A stretch of DNA of 64,000 nucleotides from CAYXZQ01 sp964469935 (GCA_964469935.1 CAYXZQ010000001.1:28868-92867), one strand, 5' to 3'. Positions 23,005 through 38,500 are shown, numbered from the stretch's first letter. Numbers and translations are program-made. Notes: generated from the letters alone by a model not told the origin.

Positions 23005-23562
23005 TTGGACAGGCGTAGAGAGAACAGCAAAGTCAGGTTTCTTGATTTCGACGAGTTTGAACGCCTTCAGAACATCCCAAAAGACGCCAGGGATGAACTC
23101 ATAATCACCCTACTCTATGAGACCGGTTGCACAGTTAATGAGCTTGCCCACATAAGGAATTCTCACTTCGACCTTGAGAACAACACTCTCAGGATAACAA
23201 AGGAGCATGCGAGGAACCAGAGCGGCAGGCAAGTCTACATATCAGACAACCTGGCCAGGAGAGTCAAGAGTTTCAGGAGGAACAGGGCTGATTCTGAATA
23301 CCTTTTCTACACGCGCCAGGGCAAGTCAATCACGACCAAGAGGATACGCCAGATAGTCCAGGACGCCTGCAAAAAGGCAGGAATAAATTACTCAGGTCCC
23401 CAGGTCCTGCGATACACACATATCTTCCATGCATACATGAAAAACATACCACTTGATGCTATTCAGAAGCAGGTTGGTCTGAAGAGATCCCGGGCAATCG
23501 AGATTTTCAGCCAGCTTCCGGAGATGGACCAGAAAGACGCATATAAAAGATTCATATTGTAA
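23005..23562 (+). CDS. Tyrosine-recombinase-fold protein with lost catalytic residues, linked to giant protein 2
   Basis: A 185-residue protein matching the catalytic domain of Xer/phage integrases in outline ('LIITLLYETGCTVNEL', 'GPQVLRYTHIFHAYMKN', 'AIQKQVGLKRSRAIEIF'). It has no N-terminal core-binding domain. The first catalytic Arg is T43; the His of HxxR is Q133, with only R136 kept; the following His is Y137; the late His/Trp is L159; and the nucleophilic Tyr is F168. It should therefore bind DNA but not recombine it. The start is TTG 23005, with AAGGAA 7 nt upstream. It ends 1 nt before the ATG of the giant protein. The three inverted repeats upstream resemble recombinase core sites and are plausible targets for autoregulation. 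Confidence 0.75.
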   Translation: MDRRRENSKVRFLDFDEFERLQNIPKDARDELIITLLYETGCTVNELAHIRNSHFDLENNTLRITKEHARNQSGRQVYISDNLARRVKSFRRNRADSEYLFYTRQGKSITTKRIRQIVQDACKKAGINYSGPQVLRYTHIFHAYMKNIPLDAIQKQVGLKRSRAIEIFSQLPEMDQKDAYKRFIL

Positions 23563-23563
23563 A

Positions 23564-26500
23564 ATGAGTGCAAAAAAAGAGGGAAGAGGGGGAATCAGCA
23601 GGACGGCTCCCATATTGTTTGCATTGGTGCTAGCCATGGTGCTGTCAGCCATTCCTGCCCATTCTGCCAACCCTGCCGTGAAGGTAGACCTGCAGCTGGA
23701 CAAGAGCATGCTGAACCTGGGCGACACGATCAAATTCACTGCAAGGTCCTACATAAACGGCGTTCTCATCCTTTCTGTCCCAATGAGTATGACAGTCACT
23801 GACCCTGCAGGTACCACGAGCGATATCGTATTGACAGGGTATGTGAACGGAGATTACATCGGGCATTTCAGGCCGGATGTCTCAGGCAAGCACAAGGTCA
23901 ACCTGACAGTGACGATTGACGGGAAGGATTACTCAACCTCAGAGGAGTTTACTGTGGGAGGCGACAGCTTCAACTTCACCCTTGACACGCCTGAAACCAT
24001 CTACTACAGCAACGGGCCGCTGAACATCAACGGAACGATATCGATAAAGGACAAAAACAACAGCGTTGGAGGAGAGGTGGATATATACATCGCTAGCCAA
24101 AGTTCGCCTTTCTTTCAGCTGCTCTGCACAAAAGAGTGCTCAGGGAGATGCACTTTCTCATGCCCCCTTGCGACAAATATCGAGCTAACGCAGTACTCGA
24201 TACTCGGCAAGATCAAGTACAAGAACAAGTATCATGTGGCAAACGACTTGTTCAATGTCGAGATTAGGAAAGAGCCTAGCCTTGACATGAACATGACAGC
24301 CAGGGGCGACTTCCACACCAACGGGACAGTATGGATCGACGTCGGGGCCATGCTCAATAAGACATTGCTAGCAGGGGGCGTGGTCAGCCTTCATGTTTCA
24401 GGGCCAGGCCAGCCAGATGCAGATTATCTAGCCTACGGGGTACGGCCGGGAGTCTATTCCTACGGGCTCAGTCCGAAACATGCAGGCGACTACTATGTAA
24501 AGGCGACCCTTGTCAAAGGCAGGGTCTACGGCGAGAGAAACATAAATTTCTCAGTGACTGACAGGCCTGCAATGATTGTGCTCAGGAATTACACCCTTGT
24601 CACTGACGTCACAGGCAGAAAGACCTGGATGGACTCAAGGCTGAACCTGAGCCTGAGCACTGATAAGGACTACGTCATCCTGGAAAGCCTAGCTGTCAGG
24701 GACTTGATAAACTACTCGCAGCTTTATCTCAGGGCAGGCAACAGCCTCTTCAGGTTGAAGATGACCCCTCAGGGCGTCCTTGTCGGCAGGGATGTGCTCA
24801 TGAGATTGAACAGCAGCGAGGCTGTGCTCGAGGCAGAGATAACAGGGTTGGACATACCTTACCCATCGGTCCGCATGTCGACGGAGGGCAACAGGATAAT
24901 CGTCGATGTCCTGAACGCAACAGGTGGCATGAACAGGCTCAACATAAGCATCCCCCTTGGCTCTTACACCAAATACGTAGTAGACAGCAGTCTCGGGCCT
25001 GCAGACTGGGTTCAGGAGCCTGGCAGCGTCATCATAACCGGCGACAGGGACAAATATATTGTCTATCTTAAGCTGCTTGAGAACAGGACAGCCGACCTCT
25101 CCTCGCTGAATCTCACCTATTATAATTACAGTGGCGCAATCGTCCCTTACATCGAACACATGCCTGATACNNNNNNNNNNNNNNNNNNNNNNNNNNNNNN
25201 NNNNNNNNNNNNNNNNNNNNNNNNNNNNNNNNNNNNNNNNNNNNNNNNNNNNNNNNNNNNNNNNNNNNNNCTATACAGGGATCGTGGACGCATCAGACCA
25301 GTACGGGGACATTGACACCTACATATTCAGGTTCGAGGTGCATTCCGCCAGGCCCGGCGTGACGATCATAGGTGACAACAGCGGCAAGGCTGTCAGGAAC
25401 TCCTACATACTTTACAGGCACACGATAACCAACAACAATTACAGGGACTCCGACGTCATCGACCTATCATCGGCCTCAAACTTCTCAAGCGTGCTTCTCT
25501 ACAAGGACGACGGCCAGATCCTTCTTGAGGATACTGACCACGACGGGCTGAGGGACACTGGCCCCCTGCGCCCGGGAGAATCCAGGGACATATTCGTCAA
25601 AGTGATAATCCCACCGAACGTCAAGATAGGCTCGACAGACTCTGCCACAATCACAGCAATCTCGACCCTTGACAGCAGGCTTAAGGCAGATGCCACGGAC
25701 AGGACAGAGATCGTCCCTGTCGTCGAGAAGCAGGGAGCCTCGCAGGATGATGTCGAGATAATCTCCATGCAAGAGGTCAATCAGAGCGTCATGGTAGTAA
25801 TGAAGAACCATGACGCCAGCTCAAGATATCTCAAGCTCAGGTTGGTCCAGGCATCAGGAGGGAAGGTGAAAAGCTCTGAGAGTGACATACTGTTCGGGCC
25901 GAACGATCTCAGGAAAGCCGCATTTCCCCTGGCATTCGGAAATTTCAGATACACTGCGAACGCCACTCTCCTCGACATAAATTCAGTCCCCTACCGAGAC
26001 TCTGACATGAGCAATAACTACAGGGAGCTTGCAATGGACAGGGAATGGTGGAACGCCTCCTATGACCGCAGGATGCCGTTCAGATACAGCGAGACCCTGA
26101 ACACACCTCATGACACGTTCACAATAAGGATATACGTTGAATTCAACGCGGGCACGGACCTGAGCAGCCTCAGGATAGTTACATTCGACGGCAACGGGCT
26201 CAGGAGAGGGATGTACAAGCCCCTGACTTTTGAGGAAGGCACAGGCTCCGGCTTTTTAGTGCTCATGTTTAGGGACATACCTGCAAACTTCGACGGAACC
26301 GGATACATTTACTACAGGTCCAATACATCCACATCAGGTGAAAACCGAACGCCAGCAAGGGTGACAGGAGCTGCAGGAGGTGCAGGGAATTTCGCCACTG
26401 ATGTCATAGTCAACAACAACAATGCCAAGGCCTCGGGCAGATGGGTGAGGGACAGCCAGGTGAGCGGCTACTATGGGACCGACTACATGCACGACCTGAA

Positions 26501-29500
26501 TATCGAGAAGGGGAAAAAATCCATGGGATACTACCCCAGGCTCGAGCCGGACAATTACGAGATATATGCCTACTATCCTTCGTATGAGACCTTTGCGGAC
26601 AATGTCCCTGTCATGATATACAGCGCCCAGGGCACTGGATACGTCGAGCTGAATGAACAGCTGGGGGGAGGGGAATGGAACTACATAGGCGCGTACACGA
26701 TGAACAGGTCGTCCTACATCTCTGTCGAGACCTTCGGCACGACTGGTGTGGTCGTTGCAGACGCCTTCATGTTCAGGAGGATGAGCTACTATTCGAGCAC
26801 TCAGGGCATAGAGCGGTATGCTAACGGGACAATCGTCAGCCTGGGAGGCATGAACGTCACCACCGCTGGCATCGCTCACCAGGCCATAATACCGGAAGAG
26901 AATGTGAGCCTGAATGCAACTGCCGGAAGCGATGTCACCATAGAGCTCAAGGACTATTTCAAGAGCCTGACGTACATATCCTACAACAGCTCAGTCGGGG
27001 CAAGGGTGATTTTCAATGAGAGCACAGCAATCATCAGGCCCAGGGACAATTCTTCCGGCAGAGTGGTGGTGAGCTTCGACAACAACATCAGGATAGTCAG
27101 GTTCATAATTGACTTCATGGCTGTGAATTCCGAAACAAACATGATAAACAGGAGCATAGGCACGAATACGACAATGCAAAATGCGAGCCTGACAAACGCC
27201 ACTCAGCAGGGACCGGGCATGAGTCCGGAAAATATCACCGGAGCACAGGGAGGTCAGACCAACGGAAGCATCACGCAGGCAAGCGCAGGAAGTACAGGAC
27301 AAGAAACAAACGGAACTGTCCTGCAGCAGATGCCTGCAAGGATAGGCTCCCCAGTCCTGTGGAGAGCCGAACTGAACAGGACAGCAGGACAGGCTCTGCC
27401 GTTTGCCCTCCCCATTGATGCAGAAAACATAACAATCTCAGCAAAGGGAAAGAATACGCGTGAGGCGAACATCACTATAGGCAATGTCACGCTCAGCAGC
27501 AGCAGGTTCGAGGAATCCAAGAGGCTCTCAAGGCTTGAGAACAGGCTAGCCAAGGTCAGGGAGAAGAGGGATAAGGCATCCTTCTTCGGCAAGATAGGGC
27601 TATATATCCAGGAGGTGGGACTGAGCTCGGACATCAGCAGCCTCCAGAAGAAAGTCCCGAAGATAAACGAGTCGGAGACCCCCTTACTAAATATTCCGGC
27701 AAGGAACGGAAGCTACGCAGTCAGCTTCAGGACAGCAGCGCCCAGGCTGAACGAGTCGGCAACATTGGTCAGGAACTTCTCCCTGCGCAGGAACATAACA
27801 GTCTCGAGCAACGTGTCGGTTCATTACCACAACGTGTTTTCCTATGCATCCATACCTGAATCGAAAAAAGAGCAGGTCCACCTCTACTGGAAGGACGACG
27901 GAAGGCTTGTGGATATCATTAATGACATGAGGTTCAACGTCACCCTGCAGGATACCAACAGCAACGGTCTGGTCGACAGGGTGGAGTGGGTTACTCCAAG
28001 GCTGTCTGAAGAGGAATTCCAGGTGGTCATAGACCTGACCATACTGAACGTGCACAGCCATCCCACGCTCTACAACAACTGGACAGTGAGCTTCAACACG
28101 ACCGGCAGGGCGAACCTGACCATAACAGCAATAAACCAGACGACATGGACAGAGTTCCTGACCGACAACAGGACAACGCCCGACGACCTCCATTTCCTAG
28201 GGCTCTTCTGCGGGGAGGTGCGCATGACAGGCAATTTATATGTTATGTTCGGCGACGGCAGCACGGAGGCTTACGATTCCCTAGCTGCAGACGACAGCTT
28301 AAGGGTGAAGAGCCTGCTCTACGAGGACTGGGAGTGCAACAGCACAGCCCACATATCGGACCAGATAGTGACGACAGGCAGGCACGACCTCAGGTTCGGG
28401 TTCGGCAACGACGTTGAATTCGCCCAGAACTACGGGTACCTGCTCTACGAGACATTCAACACATACGCAAACAGCTCCAAGGCAGCAGATTTTGCAGACT
28501 ACGACTGGAACGGGGGCTCTTACGATACTTCAGACATATTCTCCGTGTACAAGAACGCCACAGGCGCCTCATTCTACCATGCCGACGTAAGCGATGCTGA
28601 CTGGCATTTCTCAGAATACAACGGCACGGACGTATTCAACGGCGCCTGGTACGATTACGAAGTCAGGACAAGGCTAAGGAGAGGAGCTGACCAGGGCACG
28701 TGGGGCATAGGACTGATACTGTACTCCCAGATAAGCGACGGGGATTCCCAGAGATATTACATCCAGCTGCACGCAAGGGAAGGCGTGTCCGGGAACAGGT
28801 TCAAGCTAGATTCGGACCAGGAGGGACTCCACCCGCCCGACGGCACAGGCGACATCTCAAACGTCGTATGCGCCCAGGACACGTGGTACAACATCAAGGC
28901 GCATGTGACAAACGAGGCAGGGCCGAGGACCCGTGTCATCGCAAAGATATGGCTCGGCAACGAGTCAGAGCCTTCTTACTGGACGATCAACGACACCTTC
29001 ACTGATTTCGGAGTAGGGGTGCTCACCAACGGCTCAGTCGGGCTCGAGGCAAAGGATTCAGTCGCGGACTTCGATTATCTCATCGTGGAGAACATGTCAA
29101 GCAACCCGAAAATCACAATCCATTCACCGCAGTCAATAACCTATCCGGTGGCACAGGAGGTGTGGTTCAACGTCAGCATGGACAAGACCATAAGGAACTG
29201 CACAGTGGTCGTGAACGGGACCGCAGCCAACATGAGCAGGCTGAATGACACCTATTTCTATAAAAACCTGACATTCTACACCTACGGTCAGAGAAACGCA
29301 TGGTTCTACTGCGAGGATTATTTCGGGCACACCGCGAACGCATCAAAGCTCTTCGATGTCGGCAGCGGCAAGCTGACAATAATAAGCCCGCCGAATGCGA
29401 CAATTGACGACATAACTCCATATCTCAATGCCACATTCAACAGCACCTACAGCACATGGTACACGATAGACGGCAGCCCGAACAGCTCCGTCTATTACAA

Positions 29501-32500
29501 CACCAACAACCTCACTGTCGTCCTGGGACCCCTTAGCGAGGGCCCGCATAAGGTGATAGTATACATCAACGATTCGGGAATCGTCGACTTTGCAGATAGG
29601 TCCTTCGAGGTACAGGTGCCGAACCCCACCCCTACTCTGATAATCAACCCTGGAAATCCCCCTACGACAGGAAGCGAGATAGTAGACCTGAGAATCAGCG
29701 GAGGGCATGTCTACAAGTTCCAGTTCTCATGCGATTTCAAGAACTGGTCGACCTGGTATTACTACACCGGGGGCTCGTTCCAGTGGTTCCTGAACTTCAA
29801 CCTCAGCAACACCACTCTCGGCTGCAACAGCACTGACGGGCCGAAGTACGTATACATGAACACGACCAATATCGTCAATGAGACCAACTGGACCTATGAC
29901 AGCATAATACTCGACAATACACCTCCTATAATCCGCCTGGAAGGGCCTCCCAACGGAAGCACATGGTCGCAGGAGTTCATCAATTTCACGTTCAACACGA
30001 CAGACAGATGGACCGACGTGTGGGTCTGCAAGCTCTATATCAACGGCTCTGTATCTCCTCCAGCCATGAGCCCTGTCGTCGAGAACCTGACTCGCACGTT
30101 CACAAGGGACGTGGCAAATGCACCTATGAGCGGGACAGGGGACTACAGGTGGAGGGTGTACTGCGAGGACAACACCAGCTGGTCCAACTACTCTGTCTAC
30201 AGGTATGTCCATGTCGACGTGCAAGGGCCTGACATAAAGGACGTCACAGTCTCACCCGCGATAGTGCCTTTCAACCAGACAGTAAACATAACCGCCAACA
30301 TAACTGATGAGAACGGCATAAGCCAGGCATGGCTGAAGCTGGACAGCCCTTCAGGGACAGAGTACCACGCAATGTCAAACTCGAGCAAGGACATATTCTC
30401 TTTTGTCTATCCGGGATCGTGGAATGGCGGCACCTACAATGTCACCATATATTCCAATGACACCTATGGCTGGATCTCGTCAAAATCCGGAAACCATTTC
30501 GACGTAAGCGTCAATTCCTCCATGATACTTCGGACCCAGAAGGACGGATACACACCGAACACCCAGGTCAACCTGACAGAGGTTCCGCAGCACTGGTGGA
30601 ACTATTCCTGGAATTACAGGTTCGAGGTCAGCGAGGACGCAGGCTCCTTCAACAGGACCAACTATCCTGTCGAGCTCAATATCAACTTCACGGAGAAGCT
30701 GCTAAACGGAAGCTGCAAGAACTGTGTTTTCGACAACGACTCGATCAGGGTGATAGAGGTCGACAACTCCGGCAATACCATCCCGTACAACTCCACGCAG
30801 GACGACGTGCCTTACGGGTTCGCACAGAGGACAGACTATGACAGCTCATCAAATGCAGCCGGGTACCTGGTATGGTTCATGAACGGGACGACGCCAAACG
30901 GCACGACAAGGAGATACCAGGTCTATTTCGACGCTGAAAAGAACGGCCCGAAGGCCGCAAGGTACTACGGCAGCTTGGAGCTAAAGCCAGTATCAGGAGA
31001 CAACTTCCTCTTCGGATACAACAACGGATCCTACGGCAAGTTCGAGTGGACATACGACTCGCCTCTCGTCGTGAGCACTCCGGGCTTCTACGGAGAGACG
31101 ACAAGGGTGACTGACATAGACAACCAGCAGCACCATGCAGGAACCAACAACGATGAGTTCCCGCCATACGGACCGATATCCGGACAATCGCAGGACATAG
31201 AGTTCCCCGTCAACCAGTCGCCTTACTTCCATTTCGCCTTCAAGGCGCCGTCCGGCACGACGACATGCCTCATGGTGTTCATGGCGAACAGCGAGACCAC
31301 GGGAGGAACGTGGAATTCAATCGGGTGCACGCCCAGCGGGGACCCGGGTGGCTATACCCTCGCAGCCGACGCCCTCAGCCTGCTCGACGACAACGAGTGG
31401 CACACATACGAGTTCGACCTTGAGAGCCTCGGCTATCCGTGGCTTGACAGCTTCGAGTTCTGGGACAACACGGGCGCAGGGACCCACCAGTACTATTTTG
31501 ACAACTTCATGTTCCTGCAGGATCCTCTGCCGATTACGGCGTCAGCGACAGAGGACACGATAGGCAACGCATCCAGGGTGGACAGCGACATCACATATTC
31601 CGGCTACCTGACTATGAAGGTCCAGAACTGGACAGGCACATCCTGGTCCGACGTCAGCACAATCATCAGCAACAAGTCAGAGACCGGCTCGCCTCATATC
31701 TTCCTCGAGCCTGAATGGCTCACGGCCGGCGCATGGAACACAGGCAGCATGCCTGATGGCTGGTACAGGGTCTTGGCAGAGTTCACAGACCCTGCAGGCA
31801 AGGTACTGATAAACGCTTCGGGAAGCCCCATCAACTCGACCTACAATTTCACGATAGACAGGGTACCAGACATAAACCAGGTATGGGCCGACCCGGTGTC
31901 CACGGGCTTTGGCGAGAACGTGACCCTGAAGGCGGACGTCACTTACATAGGAACCATAGACAAGGTCTGGACAACAGTGTACTATCCCAACGGCTCGAGC
32001 TACACCTTCGACATGACAGATCCAGACGGCGACGACATATACGAAACAGAGACAGGAGAATACTGGCTGAAGGGCCAGTACAGCTACATGGTATATGCAA
32101 ACGATACAGGGGGCTACCAGGAGAACAGCTCAGTGCACAGTTTCAATATCAGCAGCCAGGTTTCCATAACTGTCGCGACAGTGCAGAACGTCTACTATGC
32201 TGACGATATCGTGAAACTCACTGGCCCGTTCGACTGGGCAGACAGCACCTGGAACTACAGGTTCCTCGTGACCCTCGACCCATCAGAAAAGGACAGGGAC
32301 AGCGCGCTCATCAAGAAGAAGATAAACATCACGAAGCAGCTCGCGACGATGGGCATAAGTGGAATATTCGACAACAACTCTATCAGGGTTGTTGAGTACA
32401 AGGCGGATGGGAGCCCCGTAGTCACCAATGCGTCTGATGGGGGCATCGAAAAGTATGCGGTCCCTTTCAGGTTTTACGATGACAACGGCTACAGCCCTTT

Positions 32501-35500
32501 CGACAATGCGGAGATCATCCTCGACTGGGTGGCGAACGGCACAACACCTGCGGATTCAGAGAGGTACTTCATGGTATACTATGACATAATCCAGAACGGC
32601 TACAAGGACAATGTGAAGTACAGCATGCCCGTGCCAGGCTCGCAGTGCGACCAGGACTATATCGTCACGAGCGACTATGACGGAAACATATATTACATAA
32701 GAAGCATGGGCGACGGCACTTTCGGGGCCCAGGCCTATGTGGGCAATGTCGACAATTCAGAGGCGAGGGACGATGCCTGGGGTATAGCAATCGGAGACTA
32801 CAACAACGACGGCAGATGCGACTTCGTGGTGGGCGACGGCTACACACAGATGGGGCTTATAAGGTACTATGAGAAGACGGGCTCGGGAAACAGCTTCAGC
32901 ACAGGCAAGACAGTGAGCACATTCCTCGACTCTAACTATGCCATGGACTTCGCAGAGGCTGATTACGATAACGACGGCAACATGGACGTGCTGGTCTGCG
33001 GCAATAACAATGACCCGTCGGTCCTCATGGGAGATGGCGACGGAGGGTTCGTCAGGCATGACTTTACGAACATGCTGGCAGGCACAGGCAGGGGCAAGGA
33101 CGCAGCAGACATCGACAATGATGGAAACATGGACCTTGTCTGGGGCTCAAGCAACGGCCAGATATATTGGAACAAGGGCAATGGGAACGGGACGTTCGGC
33201 ACCTCGCAGGACACTGGATGGGACATAGGGAACGTCGCATACGGCCTAGCCTCGGCAGACTTCAACAACGACGGGTTCGCCGACATATGCGCAGCTGCCT
33301 CAGACGGAATAATCTTCTGCAGATTCGGCCACGGCAACGGCACTTTCGACGGCGAGGTCAATACAGGAATGAGCACAGGAAGCTACGCGCCGATGGACGC
33401 CTACGACTTCAACGGCGACGGGAACATGGACTTGGTAGCCAACAACTATGGCGCCGAGAGGACTTATTATTACATCGGCAACGGGGACGGGACATTCCAG
33501 AATTACATCGGGAACCCCATCGGGGCAGCAGCAGGAAACAACAGGATGGGGATATCCTCCCCCCCTGCCCCGCAGGCACAACCCGTGACCGTGAGGAACA
33601 GCGAAGCGATATCCAGCAGCCCCACCAAATCAAGCGTATTGAACCTCGGGAACATGTTCAATGCCTATACCTATATCTCTGTGGAGAACTGGACAGGCAC
33701 GGGCTGGGGACTTGTGGATGCGACTGTCAATGAGAGCTTCACGAGGCACATCGCGCAGGCCGGATTCTTGGACCTCAGGTACATTTTCGACAATTACAGC
33801 AACTGGAACACGACGACATCGCCTGCCGGAACCTACAGGATAAATGTCGAGCTCAGGTACCCTAACGGATCCATCCTGGTCAATGATGACGGCACGACAA
33901 TGAACGCATCCCACCAGTTCACGATAGACACAGACACTGTGGGGCCTAACATCACATCTGTCACGGCGAGCCCGAATGTCACAGGCTACGGCGAACATTC
34001 CGCTGTATCCGCAGTCATGATAGACTACGGCAGCTCGGTGGACAATGCCTGGATAAACATAACATTCCCTGACAACACTTCAAAGATCGTACAGATGAAC
34101 CAGACATCGACGTATGGATGGCAATACGACCTCAACGACACATGGCAGTGGGGCGATTACAACCTTACCATATTCGCCAACGACACCTACGGCTACATCT
34201 CAAACGCCAGCACGCTCTTCAGGATACGCTCCCAGGCGACAATCAACGTATCGACCCTCCAGGACGTCTATTACCCCAACCAGACTGTCAAGCTGACCTC
34301 TCCCTTCATATGGTGGGACTCAACATGGCACTACAGGATACCATATTACCTCAATACGACCCCGCACCAGAGGTTCAACGCCCTCATGGGGGGGGATTTC
34401 AACTTCAGCGATAATCTCCTGGACCTGGGCCTGACAGGAACGCTCGACAACAACTCCATCAGGGTCGTGGAATACTATTCGAACGGCTCTGTTAAGGAAA
34501 TAATGCCTTACTTCAAGAGACAGTACAATGACTACGATCCCGTATCCAACGCCGTGGTCAACCTTGAATGGAACGCGGAGAACGTGACTCCTGCGAACAC
34601 CAGGAGATACTTCATGATCTATTTCGACATAACCGAGTTCGGTTACAAGTCGCCGCAGGCAAACACAGAGCTCAAGAAGTCGGACGGCTCTGTCCATTCC
34701 ATGATATCCGCAGTGGGGAACAATGGCCAGTTCGCCACAGCCGAGAACAACCAGGACGGTACATTCGGGACGTTGACAAACAAGGGCGACGTCACTTCCT
34801 GGGGCAATGATTATTCCAGGGGCCTCAGCCAGGCTGATTTCGACAATGACGGCATTGAGGACCTTATAATAGGCTCCAGGTACGACGCCCAGGGACTCGT
34901 GAACGTCAACAACACGATTTATTTCTGCAAGGGCAACGGCGACCTGACATTCCAGCCATGCGTCTCCATCTCGAACATCAGCTACTCTTCCCAGAACCCT
35001 TATGTCATGGACACTGCGGTCGGCGACTTCAACGGTGACCACAGCCTGGACTTCATCGTGAGCACCAACAACCAGATGGTCGATGTCTTCTTCGGCAACG
35101 GCGACGGCACGTTCGAGAGGAACCAGACGTTCAGCGCATGCCCGAGCGGCCAGGTCGCACGGGGCAAGGACGCAGCAGACATAGACAACGACGGCGACAC
35201 GGATGTCATCGTAGCCTGCCAGGGCAACCCTGACATGTACAAGCTGCTCAACAACGGCAAGGGGCAGTTCTCGGTCGTCCAGGTCACCAACACCTACATA
35301 TCAGCCGACCCGTACGGCCTCGCGCTCGGCGATTTCAACGGCGACGGCAATGTCGACATCCTCCAGTCGTACGGCAACTCCCAGGAGATATACTTCTATG
35401 CAGGCAACGGCGACGGAACCTTCCAGGACGGAGTTAACACATTCGACACCGAGCCCCTCATGGTGTACAACGCCATGGACAATTTCGACTTCGACAACGA

Positions 35501-38500
35501 CGGTATCGATGACCTCATAATCTCAGGCTGGACATCGAGGATGGTCCAGTTCTACAAGGGCAACGGCGACGGCAGCTTCACTTACGTCAGCACGATAGGC
35601 TCCATGAGCGACAACACCATGACAGCAGGAGCCCCATACGGAAACATCCCCTTCCCTGCCTCAATGGAGTCGACAGAGGAGCAGTCGACCACGATCATGC
35701 CATCCGTCGTCAGGAATACAGGGGACTACCCCATGAATGCCAGGGTGCTAATACAGACCCAGTACTGGAACCTTTCCACCGGCGCATGGCAGATTGTCAA
35801 CACAACTGTGGATGACACATCGCCGGAATTCCTCGGAGTCGGCGACATCTTCGACCTCAAGCAACTGTTCGAGAACGGCGGTAACTGGAACACGGACAGC
35901 AGGAACAACGGCACATACAGGATATACGCCGAGCTTCGGGACCCGTACGATAACATCCTGCACTCGGACAACGGGAGCCTATACGCGACCTTTGCAGAGA
36001 TATACCTAAACCAGAGCCATAACTTCACTCTTATGCTGGACACGTCAGGGCCGCAGGTCAATTATTTCACAGTAAACCCCTCGAACACGGGATACGGCCA
36101 AAAAATTACCCTCCAGGCAAGCATCGAAGACGTCAGCGGCGTGAACATCTCGTGGATTAACCTGACATACCCTGACGGGAGCAGCATGATCCTCAACATG
36201 TCGCACCCGACCACATACCTCTGGTCGACGGAATTCAATGACACCTGGCAGTGGGGAGACTACAGCCTGGCCCTCAATACTTTCGACAACCTCGGATATG
36301 AGACCAATGTCACAGACGTCCTCAGGGTGAGAGCCAATGCCACCATGGCTGTCGCAACCCTGGTCAATACATATTATCATAACCAGGTTGTGAAGCTCAC
36401 ACCTGCATTCAGCTGGTGGGACGGCGACTGGAACTACAGGAAAAGTATCACGCTCGACGGAAAGGACTGGATAAGGAAGGATGCCCTCATATCAGAGACT
36501 ATAAACATATCTGAAGAGCTTGCGACGCTTGGCCTCACCGGCAGCTTTGACAACAACTCCATAAGGGTCATAGAATATGACAGCCTTACAGGCGACCCAA
36601 AAGTCTACAACGCATCTGCAGGCGCGCACGAATACGAGGTGCCGTACAGGATATCATACACAAACAGCTCATCGTACGATCCCATCAAGAATGCCAACAT
36701 CGTCGTCGAGTGGAACGCAAACGGCACCATCCCGAACAATGTCAGGCGCTATTATTTCGTTTACTTCGACATAGAGGAGAACGGGTTCAAGGATACGCCG
36801 ACCAACAGGCTGAGCACCATCGAGGAGCCCTGCACAGGGGCCTTTGTCCAGGCGACAAACGAGAACGGCGAGCACTGGATAGCCAGGCTCAACGGCGACG
36901 GGACGTTCGGTGCCCAGACCCTGGCCTTCACCGGAGGCGACAACATCAGGGGCGGAGGTGCTGTCGCAGACTTCAACGGGGACGGCAGGTGCGACATAGT
37001 CTATGCTGATGACGACAACAACTACATATACCTATCGACACAGAATGCCGACGGCACATTCTCGGCACCTGCCCAGGAATCAGTCTCCACACAGTTCAAC
37101 GGCTACGAGATGGCAGCGGCTGGAGGAGACTACAACAATGACGGAAAGATGGACTTCGTCGTGAGCGGGAACAACAACGACCTATACCTGTTCGAGGGAG
37201 ACGGGACAGGCGACTTCACGAGGAGCACCATAACCCTCAATGCCCCGGGAACCAGCAGGTGCGCAGACGACGGGGACTTCAACAACGATGGCAACGACGA
37301 CTTCATCTGGTCCTACAACGGGGATAACAGGATGTACATATACCTGGGAGACGGCACAGGAGGGTTCACCGAGTGGGGCTACTTCGACCTCCAGGGCCCC
37401 GACACTGACCCTTACGGCTGCACAGCCGCGGACTTCAACAACGACGGCAACATCGACATAGTAGCGAACACGGGCGGGAACGGCGAGCACTACCTCTACC
37501 TCGGCGACGGCAACCTGAATTTCACGCCCACAACGACTGACGGGAATCCCGTAATTGACACAAATGCATATTCCGGAATAGACAATTACGACGTGGACGG
37601 GGACGGATGGCAGGACCTCGTCTTGACCAACTGGGGCGGCCAGGACATGTACTACTACAGGAACAACCACGACGACACCTTCTCGTACGACTCCAGCCCC
37701 ATACTGAACACGGGCGTCGCTACAATGGGCGCATCCGCCCCGACAATCACCAAGCTCCCGCAAGACACGACAGAGGCGGCGTCCGAGACCAATGCCCAGT
37801 CAGACATCAAGTCGGCGCTGATAAACACGGGCGGCACGACCTTTGACGTATACACACGGATTGAGGTCGACTACTGGAACAAGACGACGGGAACCTGGGA
37901 GCTTGTGAACCTGACTCTCGACGACATATCAGAAAACGAGCCTGACGTTCCGATAACCCCGGGGGGCCTCCTGAGCCTGAAGACAGAGTTTGAGAATGCC
38001 AGCAACTGGAACACGACGAACCATGTCAACGGCACTTACAGGATATACGCGAGCATGAGAAGCATCTACAACGACACCCTCAGGATGGACAACGGCAGCC
38101 TCATGAACGCCACTTACAACTTCACAATAGCCTACGACACTGCCGGGCCGAACATGACCAATTTCAACATCGAGCCCAACTACACTGGATACGGCAGGAA
38201 CATCACCATAGAGGTGGACGCGCTTGACGTGAGCGGTACAGATAACGTGTCAATCAACATATCCTATTCCAACAAGAGCATCTTCGGCTACATGAAGCAC
38301 ATCACGACATACAGGTGGAGGTACGAGTTCTCGGACACCTGGTTCCTCGGCAGGTACAACGTGACCCTGCATGCGAACGACACGCTCGGCCAGAACAGCA
38401 CCGCAGAGTCTTATTTCATCATCAACACGACCCTGAATGTTGACGCGGCGACAATGAAGGACGTCTATTTCGCAAACGAGAGCGTGGAACTGACCTCGCC

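Noticed and set aside
23005..23562. Active integrase and mobile element
   Set aside because: Catalytic residues are lost, the core-binding domain is absent, there is no tRNA attachment site or flanking direct repeat, and the gene is coupled to a host-type surface protein gene.
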